DNA of 41,022 nt, taken from assembly GCA_017429765.1 (NCBI GenBank), contig JAFROJ010000029.1, positions 1 through 41,022 on the forward strand. The letters are read 5' to 3'. Shown here piece after piece: positions 1 through 8,770 of the stretch. The notes beneath the pieces are model-generated. The model was not told the origin of the DNA. It ran no database searches and was given only the letters and a program-made list of their open reading frames with translations. The position numbers were made by a program, and so were the translations under genes. Every line of letters begins with the position of its first letter. Position 1 is the stretch's first letter. Origin of the DNA: Bacteroidales bacterium. GTDB taxonomy: Bacteria > Bacteroidota > Bacteroidia > Bacteroidales > UBA932.

Positions 1-3000
1 ATGGACGGAAGGACAAATAGGATCCCCCCGTTCTCGGTTGTGCTGATCATGGTGGCGCTGTCTCTCATCGGGGTGGCGTCATTGCGGTGCCTGAACATCC
101 AGTACACCCCGACCGCCGAGGAGAGGACTCTCACCGTATCCTTCAACTATCCGAACGCCTCGGCCGAGACGGTCGAGGCGGAGGCCACCTCCAAACTGGA
201 AGGGGTGCTGTCAGGACTCGACCATGTGTCAGGCGTGTCCTCGACCTCGTCCAAGGTAGGAGGCACGATACAGGTCTCCTTCAACAAGGGGACCGACATG
301 GACGCGGCCCGTTTCGAGGCGGCATCAGCGGTCCGGAACATCAGGTCCTCGCTTCCGAGGGAGATTACCTATCCGACCATATCCAGAGGAAGCGGGGAGT
401 CGGTCTCAAGGGTATCGTACCTTGTCAAGGGAGACATTCCCTCCAGGGAGATCTCACGCTACCTTAATGAGCATGTCCTCAGTCCTCTTGCGGCCGTCCC
501 CGGGGTTGACAAGGTTGAGATCGGAGGCGGGGTCCCATTCCATTGGGTGATCACTTTCGACGCCACGAAGGCAGCCTCGGCCGGGATAACGGCGGACGAG
601 ATCGCCAGCGCCTTCCGCTCCTATTATGGCTCCGAGATCGTAGGTATGGCCAGGACCGGCGACGGTATGATGTCCGTGCGTCTGGAGGAAGAAAGCGGCC
701 CGGATTTCGGGGCGGTCCCCGTGAAGAACGTCGGCGGGGAGATCATCCACTTGAGAGACATAGCGACCTGGCGCCACGAGGAGTCCCTTCCGACCTACTA
801 CTACAGGGTGAACGGCCTGAACACCATCACCATGACAGCGGAGATAGCCTCCTCGGCCAACCTGCTGACCACAGCCGCGGCGGTGAGGGCGATGATGACC
901 GAGCTGCGGCGCGGCTTTCCCGGCGAGATCACGGCCTCGGTGGCCTACGATTCCTCTGAATATGTCCAAAGCGAGTTGAACCGGATCTACCTGAGGACAG
1001 GCCTCTGCGTGCTGATCCTTCTGCTGTTCGTCTTCATCATCTACCGGTCGTGGAGGTACATGATGATAATCCTCTCCACCCTCGCCGTGAACATACTGAC
1101 GGCCCTGGCGATCTATTCGTTCGCCGGGCTTCAGATCCATATCTACACCCTGGCCGGAATCACGGTCTCGCTGGGGATCATCATCGACACGTCGATAGTG
1201 ATGATCGACCATTACAGCCGTTACCGTGATCGGAAGGTTTTCCCGGCCATCCTTTCCGCGGTGGCGACCACGGTGGGCGCACTCCTGATGGTACTACTGC
1301 TTCCCGAGAGCGAGAAGGCCAACCTCGTGGACTTCATCTGGGTCATAGTCATCAACCTTTGCCTCTCGCTTCTCATATCCTATCTCTTTATCCCATCGTT
1401 GATGGAGTATATTCCCGTCAAGGCAGGTGACCGTTCCGGATCCGTTAGAGGGAAGAGAAGGACAGTCAGGCGAAACAGAATGTACTCCCGTTATATAGGC
1501 TGGGGTGTCCGGCACCGTTGGGTGTACATAGTGTTATTCATCGCGGCGTTCGGCCTTCCTTTCCGCGCCCTTCCCAAACCCCTCCTTGAGAATGAGAAGA
1601 CCACCGCCAGCCGGTTCCGCAAGGCGGTGGACAAGTTCGTGACGTGGAAGCCATACGAGTCCAACCGGGTCAAGATCGACAAGTACGCCGGCTCCTCTTT
1701 CGCCCTGTTCTACAGCGCCTTGGACCGGTTCAACTTCTACCGCCAGCCGCAGAAGAAGCGACTCAGCATCAGCGCCGGCATGCTCGAGGGCTGCACCGTG
1801 AACCAGCTCAACGAGGTAGTGAAAGCCATGGAGAACTACCTCTCGAAGTTCGACGAGATCTCCGTGTTCACGACAAGGATCAGTTCCTACAACGACGCCA
1901 ACATCACCGTCGAGTTCAAACCGGAGTATGAGAACACCTCCTTCCCCTCTACCCTGAAATCCGAGGTCACGAGGATGGCGATCAATTTCGGAGGTGCCAA
2001 CTGGAGAGTATGGGGGATTGACGACAACTCATTTAACAACAACATAGTCTCGAGCTACAAGAGCGACGGGATAATCCTCAGGGGCTATAATTACCAGCGT
2101 CTCCACGACTACGCCTCTATGGTGGTGGAATATGTTTCCGGCAACCGAAGGGTTCAGGAACCCGAGATCTGGGGCGGGGGCCGGTACGGCAGGCCGTCAT
2201 CCGAGTTCGTCCTCGACTATGACTTCGGCAGGATGACGATGGCAGATGTGAATCCATATTCGTACTTTGGAACCCTGTCGTCCCTTCTGTACGAGGAGGT
2301 CATCGGGAAGGCGGATCACGACGGGGAGCTGTCAGATGTGGTGTTGAGATCTTCTGACCTGGACTCTTACGACCTGTGGCATGTCGTCAATTCCCCGGTC
2401 GAGATAGGGGAGTCAAAGGTCACGCTCTCCGGCTTGGGCTCGATAGACAAGAGGCGCACCGGACTGGAGATACAGAAGGAGAACCAGTCATACACCCTTG
2501 AGGTCCGTTACGATTTCATCGGAAGCTACGAGCTCTCCAGACGACTTAGGGAACAGGTGGTGGATCACTTTAATAATGAGATACTTCCGGTAGGTTTTAA
2601 GGCCGAGGATCCATCCGGGGGATGGTTCTATGGTAACAAAGAAAGGTACGCGTGGCTGATATTCCTTATCATCGCCGTGATCTATGTCATGCTCGCCATG
2701 ACCTTCGAGTCGTTCAGGTATCCGCTGCCGGTGATATTCATGATCCCGATCTCGTTCATCGGACTCTTCCTCGTGTTCGGACTCTCGGACTTCGCCTTTG
2801 ACCAGGGCGGCTTCGCCGCTTTCGTGATGCTATGCGGCATCGTTGTCAACGCGGGAATATATCTGGTCACGACCTATCAGGAGACGCGCGATTACATCAA
2901 GGCCTTCTCCCGGAAGATCACCCCGATCAGCCTCACCATCGTGTCAACCATCCTGGGCCTTCTGCCGTTCCTCTCCGACGGCCCCGAGGAAGTCTTCTGG

Positions 3001-3090
3001 TTCGACTTCGCCATAGGCACCATCGCCGGCATGGCCTTCTCGGTGATAGCGATCATCTTTGTCCTGCCGGTGTTCTGTGTGAGGAAGTAG
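1..3090 (+). CDS. RND-family efflux permease (AcrB/CusA-like)
   Basis: Inner-membrane proton-driven pump of the resistance-nodulation-division superfamily, expected to work with a periplasmic adaptor and an outer-membrane channel, neither of which is in the window. The 1029 residues match the family length. A first membrane helix (about residues 12-28) is followed by a large periplasmic loop, a helix block at about 330-500, a second periplasmic loop, and a terminal helix block at about 880-1027. The relay region of helix 4 has one acidic residue, D396, followed by threonine, whereas AcrB has two Asp; CusA-type pumps also have one. The helix-10 segment VVNAGIYLVTTYQ lacks the relay lysine of AcrB. 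The frame opens at the first base of the window with ATG and a normal-looking N terminus, so it may be complete, though an upstream start cannot be excluded. Substrate unknown. Confidence 0.88.
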   Translation: MDGRTNRIPPFSVVLIMVALSLIGVASLRCLNIQYTPTAEERTLTVSFNYPNASAETVEAEATSKLEGVLSGLDHVSGVSSTSSKVGGTIQVSFNKGTDMDAARFEAASAVRNIRSSLPREITYPTISRGSGESVSRVSYLVKGDIPSREISRYLNEHVLSPLAAVPGVDKVEIGGGVPFHWVITFDATKAASAGITADEIASAFRSYYGSEIVGMARTGDGMMSVRLEEESGPDFGAVPVKNVGGEIIHLRDIATWRHEESLPTYYYRVNGLNTITMTAEIASSANLLTTAAAVRAMMTELRRGFPGEITASVAYDSSEYVQSELNRIYLRTGLCVLILLLFVFIIYRSWRYMMIILSTLAVNILTALAIYSFAGLQIHIYTLAGITVSLGIIIDTSIVMIDHYSRYRDRKVFPAILSAVATTVGALLMVLLLPESEKANLVDFIWVIVINLCLSLLISYLFIPSLMEYIPVKAGDRSGSVRGKRRTVRRNRMYSRYIGWGVRHRWVYIVLFIAAFGLPFRALPKPLLENEKTTASRFRKAVDKFVTWKPYESNRVKIDKYAGSSFALFYSALDRFNFYRQPQKKRLSISAGMLEGCTVNQLNEVVKAMENYLSKFDEISVFTTRISSYNDANITVEFKPEYENTSFPSTLKSEVTRMAINFGGANWRVWGIDDNSFNNNIVSSYKSDGIILRGYNYQRLHDYASMVVEYVSGNRRVQEPEIWGGGRYGRPSSEFVLDYDFGRMTMADVNPYSYFGTLSSLLYEEVIGKADHDGELSDVVLRSSDLDSYDLWHVVNSPVEIGESKVTLSGLGSIDKRRTGLEIQKENQSYTLEVRYDFIGSYELSRRLREQVVDHFNNEILPVGFKAEDPSGGWFYGNKERYAWLIFLIIAVIYVMLAMTFESFRYPLPVIFMIPISFIGLFLVFGLSDFAFDQGGFAAFVMLCGIVVNAGIYLVTTYQETRDYIKAFSRKITPISLTIVSTILGLLPFLSDGPEEVFWFDFAIGTIAGMAFSVIAIIFVLPVFCVRK

Positions 3091-3157
3091 AAAACTCGTT
3101 TTCCGTTTTTTATTGCTATATTGGGCGAGATTTTATCGCAAGAACGTTACAAATAGT

Positions 3158-4525
3158 ATGAAGAAGACCCTTATTCCTGTCTTGGCCGCCTTGCTGTTCG
3201 GCGCCAGCCTGGGGGCGCAGACGCTGCAGACAGCCTATTTCTCCGATGATTTCACATATTCCTACAGGCTCAACCCCGCCTTCCACCCGAACTACAGTTT
3301 CGTGGGCCTGCCGGTGGTCGGGGCGGTGTCGGGATCTTACAAAGGAGATTTCTCCCTGAGGGACATATTCTACAAGAGCGGCGGCGAGACTGTCACGTTC
3401 ATGAATGAGTCCGTGGCGGCGTCCGATTTCCTCGGGAACTTCAAGAAAGGCTTGAACAAGTTCAGCACCGAGTCCTACACCAATCTTCTGGGGATCGGTT
3501 TCAAGGCCGGCGGGCTGTACAACATAGTCGATGTCAATGTCAGGAACTACTCGAGCGGGAAGATCCCTTACGATTTGGCCCGTTTCCTCAAGGAAGGGAT
3601 GTCGGGGGACGGCTCCTTCGACCTTTCCGGGCTGAACGCCCGTTCCACCTCCTTTTTCGAGCTAGGCATAACCTCCTCCTGGAAGGCGAACCGTAAACTG
3701 ACCGTCGGGATGCGATTCAAGGGTGTCATCGGCTTCGTGAACTCCTACATCGACATGGACAGGATGACCATCTCACACTCCGGGGACAATTGGTCGGTCT
3801 CGTCCGCGGGAGTCATCGCAGCCGCCTACGACGGCCTCAGCATCGCCGGTGTACCCTCGACCCAGGATCCCTCGGTCGAGATGATGGATCTCCGCCACAC
3901 AAAGGTCGGCAAGCCTAAGGGGCTCATGAACGGTTATGGAGTCGGGGCCGATGTGGGCATCCTCTATGACGACAGTTCCTGGCAGATCTCCGCCTCGGTC
4001 TCGGACATAGGTTGTGTCTTCTGGTTCCACAATCTCTACGGCCACGCCTCCTCAGGATCAAACTCTTATTCCGCCAGCTACGAGTCCCGCTCCCACGGCG
4101 CCAAAGCGATCGATAACGAGTTCAATCTCATCGGTGCCATGCTCGGGGACGCCCTGGATTTCGTCAAGGAGGATGAGTATCAGTCCCTTGAGTCCCTCCC
4201 TCTGACAGTCCGTCTGGGGGCGAGGTACCTCTATCTGTCCGATCTTTCCTTCGGAGGCCTCGCCACTTTCCGTTACGACGCCATCTGCCCGTTCTGGGAG
4301 GCCAGAGGCAGTGTCAATTACAGGCCTGTGAAGCAGGTTGAGCTGGTCGGAAGCCTCGGTCTCGGCACCCTGGGTGTCTGCGCCGGTCTCTTCGCCAACG
4401 CCCACCTCGGGTTCGTCAATGTTTTCGCCGGCACCGACAATCTTATCGGCACCTCCGGATCGGCTTTCATTCCCTCGACGAAGGGAGCCCCGAATTTTGT
4501 CGCGGGGCTCAACTTCGCCTGGTAG
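3158..4525 (+). CDS. DUF5723-type outer-membrane/secreted protein
   Basis: A 455-residue exported protein with a clear signal peptide (MKKTLIPVLAALLFGASLGA, cleavage just before QTLQ). The mature part is rich in alternating hydrophobic/aromatic stretches and Gly/Ser turns, as expected of an outer-membrane beta barrel, and ends in a hydrophobic-aromatic residue (NFAW). It resembles the Bacteroidetes DUF5723/PorP-SprF-like proteins; its role is unknown. I chose the ATG at 3158 because it begins the signal peptide; the frame is open 15 codons further upstream but those residues do not look like a signal. It lies 67 bp after the RND gene in the same direction and ends 4 bp before the end of the convergent rhamnosidase gene. 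Confidence 0.75.
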   Translation: MKKTLIPVLAALLFGASLGAQTLQTAYFSDDFTYSYRLNPAFHPNYSFVGLPVVGAVSGSYKGDFSLRDIFYKSGGETVTFMNESVAASDFLGNFKKGLNKFSTESYTNLLGIGFKAGGLYNIVDVNVRNYSSGKIPYDLARFLKEGMSGDGSFDLSGLNARSTSFFELGITSSWKANRKLTVGMRFKGVIGFVNSYIDMDRMTISHSGDNWSVSSAGVIAAAYDGLSIAGVPSTQDPSVEMMDLRHTKVGKPKGLMNGYGVGADVGILYDDSSWQISASVSDIGCVFWFHNLYGHASSGSNSYSASYESRSHGAKAIDNEFNLIGAMLGDALDFVKEDEYQSLESLPLTVRLGARYLYLSDLSFGGLATFRYDAICPFWEARGSVNYRPVKQVELVGSLGLGTLGVCAGLFANAHLGFVNVFAGTDNLIGTSGSAFIPSTKGAPNFVAGLNFAW

Positions 4526-4529
4526 GCTC

Positions 4530-7184
4530 TTAGAAGATGTGGTGGCCGGGCCCGGCCTCGTGGATGGTGTAACTCTGGTCAGACATCGGATCGGACTCCG
4601 CCGCCTGGACACTCTTCGGCACGTAAACAGTCGCCGTCGAGCCGGCGGGGATAGTCACCTCGACCTTGACTGTCGAGCCGTCGTGGCTCACATGGGACTC
4701 GACCTTCCCGTAAGGGGTGTCCGTGGAATAGTTGACTTCCTTGAGTTCCCCGGTCGGGATGGGGCGGATTATGATGTGCTTGAACCCGGGCTTCCCGGGG
4801 TCGGTGTCCACACCGGCCAAAACCCTTGAGAACCAAGTCAATCCGCCACCGAACATGGGATGGTTCCTGGAATCCCTCCCGTTCCACTGCTCCCAGGTGG
4901 TTGTGGCTCCTTGCTCCAGCCACCAGCCGAAACTGGGGAAGTCGCGCTGGTTCATGATGGTGTAGGCGAGGTCGCCCATCCCGTTCATCGAGAGGGTCTC
5001 GAAGAGGTAACGGGTCCCGATGATTCCGGTGTTGAGGTGGCCGTTGTTCTTGACCTCGAGCTCTTCCCTCAAAGTCGCCCTGACATCCTCCAGCCTGTCC
5101 TCCGGCACCCCGATGTAAAGCGCCAGCACATTGCTGCCGTTGTCGCCGTAGGACTTGGTCTCGGGATCATAGAAGGTCTCGTTGAAAGCGGCGGCGATCT
5201 TCTCGAGGAGGGCTGAATATTCAGCCTCGGCCTCCTTGTCGCCAAGGATGTTGGCGGTCAGCGCGGTGTTCCGGACGCAGAGCCAGTAAATGAAAGTGTG
5301 GACGAGGGCCTCAGAGGGGATCTCGTTGTTCTGGGGCGGCAGCCAGTCACCGAGGTTGTACCAATAGAATGGATTGCCGTCAGGGGTTGTCTTCGCCACG
5401 AGTAAGGTGCCGTCCTCCCTGGTCCAGGTGGACAGGTAGCGGTCATATCCCTTCATCGCCTCGAAGCTTTTCTCCAGCACACTCTTGTCCCCGTAGCGGA
5501 GATAGAACTCCCAGGGCATCACGCAGATGGCGGCTCCCCAAGCGGGCCCGCCGCCGCACATCGGCTCCCAGGGGGCGCCGTTGGGCACATAGCCTGTCTC
5601 GGGGTTCTGGCTCCCGATCACGTCGTCTATCCATTTGTTATAGAAAGATGAGGCGTCGAAATAGGAGACCACGGAGGCCATAGCCACCTCACCGTCGCCG
5701 GTGTAGGGGAGACGCTCGCGGTGCGGGCAGTCGGACGCCACGGCGCTGTGCATGTTGTCGATCTGAGCCCGCTGGAAAATGGTGAGTATCCGCTCGAACA
5801 GGGGGTTGGAGCTGGTGAAGGTGGAGTTGACAGGGACATAGGTGTTGACCGCCTCGGCGACAACCTGGCTCTCGGAGAGTTCCTTTATTCCCGAGACCAC
5901 GGCCTCCCTGAACACGAACCAGGTGAAGCGGGGAGCGAAATCGACAGGATCGTCGCCCGCGAAAATGTACTCGCAGCGTGGGCTGGGATACTCGCCGAGG
6001 TACTCGACCTTGAGTGTGTCGCCCTCATGGCCCTTGATGCCCTTGAAATGGGCCCATCCGGAGATGACGGTGCCGAAATCAATCTTGTAGGAGCCGTCCT
6101 CCAGTCTCTCGAAGGACACCGGCTTGAACACCTCCGTGACCTTGTCGGTGGGGCCGTTGTTGGCGGTCAGGTGACCGTCGGGGGTCGAGCGCTCGACAGC
6201 GGCCGTCCAGGCCGAGTCGTCGAAACCGGCCTTGTCCCAGCCGGGCTGCTCCTCCCTGGCGTCGTAGGCCTCTCCGGCCCAGATGTCCCCGAACACGAAG
6301 GGGGACTCGGCGGCTTTCCAGGACGTGTCGCTGGAGATGTGCTCGCTGTGCCCGTCCTTGTAAGTCAACTCGATACGGGCGATCAGCCTGGGGACCCCGT
6401 AGGGCTCGCACTGGGCCGACTGGGCGGTCGGGCGGGTGTGGAAATACCCGTTGCCGAGGGTGACGCCGATGGCGTTGGCGCCTTCCTTCAACATTCCGGT
6501 GACATCGTGGCAGAGGTACAGGGCCCTGTACGCCGTGACTTCCGGGTCGAGCGGGATGCGGGGGTTCTCCTTGAGGAACGGGCGGAGGGTGTAGTCGGTC
6601 AGGCCGGGAGCGAGGAAGTCGTCCCCGACTTTCTCCCCGTTGAGGCGGGCCTCGTAGTAGCCGAGACCGCTGATGAACAGGTCGGCTCTCTCAAGGCCGG
6701 CCCCCACGTTGAATTCCTTGCGGAACATCGGGTAGCGGGTGTACCAGTTGCCCCTGACGTCCTCCTGCCAGGCGGCGCCGATCCATCGGGCGTCCCAGGC
6801 GTCCTCGGCGGGACCCGTGGTCCATCTAGACGGCCGGCTCCATTTGGAGGTTTTGCCGTCCTCGCCCCAGGTTCTCACGGTCCAGAAATACGCTTTCATG
6901 GGCTCCAGGGCCGGGCCGCCGTAAGGGACAAGGTGGGACTCGCCGGACTCCACGGGGCCCGAGTCCCAGACCACGTCGCCCTTGGGAGCCTTACCGGACG
7001 TTGAGACAATGATCTGATAGGCCATCTGGGGCCTGGAGTTGATCCAACTCATTCTCGGAGTCGAGCCCGCCTCGACCAGGACATTCCCGGCCTGGAACTC
7101 GCACCGCAGCCCTTCGGGCCTCTCGCTGACGCACCCCGCCAGCGCCGTCATAGCGACAGCTATTATCAATGTTAACTTTCTCAT
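4530..7184 (-). CDS. GH78 alpha-L-rhamnosidase, lipoprotein
   Basis: Hydrolyses terminal alpha-L-rhamnose from plant glycosides or rhamnose-bearing polysaccharides with inversion. The 884 residues begin with a lipoprotein signal (MRKLTLIIAVAMTALAGC, lipid-modified C18), so the enzyme is probably anchored at the cell envelope. An N-terminal beta-sandwich region (about 25-330) precedes the (alpha/alpha)6 catalytic barrel. The barrel carries the family signature: D485, E490 and D497 in DCPHRERLPYTGD, with the same 5- and 12-residue spacing as D567, E572 and D579 of the Bacillus enzyme RhaB, and E765 in TTTWEQWNG, which corresponds to its E841. A C-terminal beta-sandwich follows. No SusC/SusD pair or rhamnose catabolic gene is nearby. 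Upstream lies apt, separated by structured element copy 1; no own promoter box was seen, so co-transcription with apt is possible. Confidence 0.95.
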   Translation of the reverse strand: MRKLTLIIAVAMTALAGCVSERPEGLRCEFQAGNVLVEAGSTPRMSWINSRPQMAYQIIVSTSGKAPKGDVVWDSGPVESGESHLVPYGGPALEPMKAYFWTVRTWGEDGKTSKWSRPSRWTTGPAEDAWDARWIGAAWQEDVRGNWYTRYPMFRKEFNVGAGLERADLFISGLGYYEARLNGEKVGDDFLAPGLTDYTLRPFLKENPRIPLDPEVTAYRALYLCHDVTGMLKEGANAIGVTLGNGYFHTRPTAQSAQCEPYGVPRLIARIELTYKDGHSEHISSDTSWKAAESPFVFGDIWAGEAYDAREEQPGWDKAGFDDSAWTAAVERSTPDGHLTANNGPTDKVTEVFKPVSFERLEDGSYKIDFGTVISGWAHFKGIKGHEGDTLKVEYLGEYPSPRCEYIFAGDDPVDFAPRFTWFVFREAVVSGIKELSESQVVAEAVNTYVPVNSTFTSSNPLFERILTIFQRAQIDNMHSAVASDCPHRERLPYTGDGEVAMASVVSYFDASSFYNKWIDDVIGSQNPETGYVPNGAPWEPMCGGGPAWGAAICVMPWEFYLRYGDKSVLEKSFEAMKGYDRYLSTWTREDGTLLVAKTTPDGNPFYWYNLGDWLPPQNNEIPSEALVHTFIYWLCVRNTALTANILGDKEAEAEYSALLEKIAAAFNETFYDPETKSYGDNGSNVLALYIGVPEDRLEDVRATLREELEVKNNGHLNTGIIGTRYLFETLSMNGMGDLAYTIMNQRDFPSFGWWLEQGATTTWEQWNGRDSRNHPMFGGGLTWFSRVLAGVDTDPGKPGFKHIIIRPIPTGELKEVNYSTDTPYGKVESHVSHDGSTVKVEVTIPAGSTATVYVPKSVQAAESDPMSDQSYTIHEAGPGHHIF

Positions 7185-7200
7185 ATCAAACTGTTTCCAC

Positions 7201-7338
7201 CGGATGCCGGCAGGGCCTTCATCCCCGAACCGCCGCTTCGCGGCCCCATCGTTCGCCTCGTTTCACGAGGCTCCGGTCTCCCCTCTTAACGTGCCGAGGG
7301 TGGCAGTGGTTCGGGTGACGAAGCCCTGCCGGCATCCG
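7201..7338 (+). repeat. Structured dispersed element, copy 1
   Basis: First of three copies of an element with a conserved core and copy-specific pairing arms. Outer arms 7201-7215 and 7324-7338 are a perfect 15-bp inverted repeat; inner arms 7224-7231 and 7308-7315 (CCCGAACC/GGTTCGGG) give 8 more pairs. The core holds hairpin A (GCCGC 7232-7236 with GCGGC 7240-7244, loop TTC), hairpin B (7255-7271, 7 bp, loop TTC) closed by ATCG/CGGT, and a segment 7281-7305 that can form either CCCTC/GAGGG or TGCC/GGCA pairing, or both as a pseudoknot. It fills the gap between apt and the rhamnosidase gene, which are both on the minus strand, so here the core lies antisense to its neighbours. Strand is given only to show that all three copies share one orientation. 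Function unknown. Confidence 0.85.
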
Positions 7339-7344
7339 AGATGA

Positions 7345-7908
7345 CTAGATGTGGGCTATTGAATAAACAGGGGCGATCTCGGCGAGGCGGTCGCGGCCAT
7401 TCAGGCCGTCGAGCTCCACGATGAATATGAACTCGTTGACCTTGACGGAGTATTCCTTGCCGTCGACCACTATGGGTTTGGAGATGATGGTCTTGGCTAT
7501 ACCCTCGGCGGTGCCTCCGGTCGCCAGCACGTCATCCACGATCGAGACATGGATCACCCCGTCCTCCGCCGGCCCTGCCGCGATGTCGGAGTTCCTGTAG
7601 ATCAGCTTGTCCGCCCCGTATTCTTTCATGATCTCGATGGTCTGGAGGTCATCTCCGCTGTAGGGGAGTTTGCCCCTCTTGCGGAACAGGATTATGTTCT
7701 GGACCCCGCAGTCCGCGAGGAGCAGGGGGGAGGCGAAAAGGAAGGCCCTGGCCTCCGGGCAAGCCACGGAGGGGGCTGAGACTAATTTGCCGACCTCGGC
7801 TGTCACATCGGCGAAAACTTTCCTGTCCTGGAGATAGGGGATGATGTCCACGAACTTGATCCCGGGAGAGGGAAAGTCCTGGTAGAATTTCAAGTGTTCC
7901 TCAAACAT
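7345..7908 (-). CDS. apt: Adenine phosphoribosyltransferase
   Basis: Converts adenine and PRPP to AMP in purine salvage (cytoplasmic). The 187-residue protein shows the family landmarks in order: the N-terminal DFPSPGIKFVDI motif, PEARAFLFA, the RKRGKLPYSGD loop, and the PRPP-binding motif IVDDVLATGGTAEG. The length is slightly above the usual 170-180 residues. It is transcribed away from a Tsx-like channel gene and an NCS2 purine permease, which supports a purine-uptake and salvage role for the locus. A perfect Bacteroidetes -7 box (TATCTTTG on the minus strand, 7941-7948) lies 32 bp upstream of the start. Confidence 0.93.
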   Translation of the reverse strand: MFEEHLKFYQDFPSPGIKFVDIIPYLQDRKVFADVTAEVGKLVSAPSVACPEARAFLFASPLLLADCGVQNIILFRKRGKLPYSGDDLQTIEIMKEYGADKLIYRNSDIAAGPAEDGVIHVSIVDDVLATGGTAEGIAKTIISKPIVVDGKEYSVKVNEFIFIVELDGLNGRDRLAEIAPVYSIAHI

Positions 7909-7940
7909 GGCTGTTGAAAACTTTGTGGATTATTGTATAA

Positions 7941-7948
7941 CAAAGATA
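7941..7948 (-). promoter_or_regulatory. Predicted -7 promoter box for apt
   Basis: On the minus strand this reads TATCTTTG, a perfect match to the Bacteroidetes -7 consensus TAnnTTTG. No convincing TTTG -33 box was found at 19-21 bp, so the call rests on the -7 box and its position ahead of apt. Confidence 0.5.
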
Positions 7949-7971
7949 TGGATTTTATCTGACTATCAGGC

Positions 7972-7979
7972 TAAATTTG
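7972..7979 (+). promoter_or_regulatory. Predicted -7 promoter box for the DUF5020-permease pair
   Basis: TAAATTTG matches TAnnTTTG exactly and lies 38 bp before the ATG at 8018. Together with the box for apt on the other strand it makes a compact divergent promoter region. The -33 element is not obvious. Confidence 0.5.
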
Positions 7980-8017
7980 TGAGGATAAATCCAGACTATA
8001 GTCCAACTTCAATAATT

Positions 8018-8737
8018 ATGTCAACAAAACCCATTATCGCGGCCGCTATCGCGGCGCTGGCCTTTTCTCTAGGAGCCAAGGCCCAGACCAATGTCCAGAC
8101 GTTCTACGACTTTGGAAAGGATCGTCAGTACGTGACCACAACCTTTGAGATGTTCAAGGGTGACAAGTTCGGTGACACTTTCTTCTTCATTGATCACTAT
8201 TACACGACAAAGGATCAGCGTCCCGACGTGGGCGGCGCCATCAACGGAAGTTACTATGAGATCGAGCGCGGTCTCAATTTCTGGCAGGAGTCCAGCCTCA
8301 AGGATCTCAGCGCCCATCTCGAGTACGACGGCACGACCTGGGGACAGGGCACTTGGTGCTTCGGAGCGAAATATTTCCTCCACTCGAAGGACTACTCCAA
8401 CATGTTGACTCTCTACGCTATGTACGAGACCTTCCGCGGGTTCGGCGAGGCCGATATTCCCGTGAAGTTCACCGCTGTGTGGAGCATGGGCAATCTCTTC
8501 GGACTCAAGGGCCTCACTTTCAAGGGCTTCGCCGACCTCTGGGGCAACAACACCGCCTGGCTTGACGGCTCCATCACCAAGTGGACCTTCCTGACCGAGC
8601 CTCAGCTCTGGATGAACCTCGGCAGCGCCTTCGACGGTCATCTCGACATCGGTGGCGAGGTTGAGCTCTCCTACAATTTCGCCGGGAACAAGGGCTTCAT
8701 GTGCAACCCTTGCGCCGGTCTCAGGTGGTCGTTCTAG
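8018..8737 (+). CDS. DUF5020 outer-membrane protein, Tsx-like
   Basis: A 239-residue exported protein with signal peptide MSTKPIIAAAIAALAFSLGA (cleavage near AKAQ). The mature chain has many aromatic amphipathic strands and ends in RWSF, a typical barrel-terminal phenylalanine. It looks like the Bacteroidetes DUF5020 family, related to the nucleoside-specific channel Tsx. I chose the ATG at 8018; the frame is open further upstream but that part lacks signal character and overlaps the promoter. It is followed after 33 bp by an NCS2 purine permease and faces apt. The context fits a channel admitting nucleosides or nucleobases across the outer membrane; that specificity is inference. Confidence 0.8.
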   Translation: MSTKPIIAAAIAALAFSLGAKAQTNVQTFYDFGKDRQYVTTTFEMFKGDKFGDTFFFIDHYYTTKDQRPDVGGAINGSYYEIERGLNFWQESSLKDLSAHLEYDGTTWGQGTWCFGAKYFLHSKDYSNMLTLYAMYETFRGFGEADIPVKFTAVWSMGNLFGLKGLTFKGFADLWGNNTAWLDGSITKWTFLTEPQLWMNLGSAFDGHLDIGGEVELSYNFAGNKGFMCNPCAGLRWSF

Positions 8738-8770
8738 TCTCCCCGACACACACTCTAATCACATAACACT

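Noticed and set aside
5721-7004. Long open frame of 427 codons on the plus strand
   Set aside because: It is antisense to the well-supported rhamnosidase gene and its translation is low-complexity (Gly, Ala, Val, Glu rich) without family motifs, as expected from GC-rich codon bias.
7201-7338. The element copies as ordinary rho-independent terminators
   Set aside because: There is no U tract on either strand after the outer stem, and a conserved 85-bp core with its own covarying hairpins is not needed for termination.
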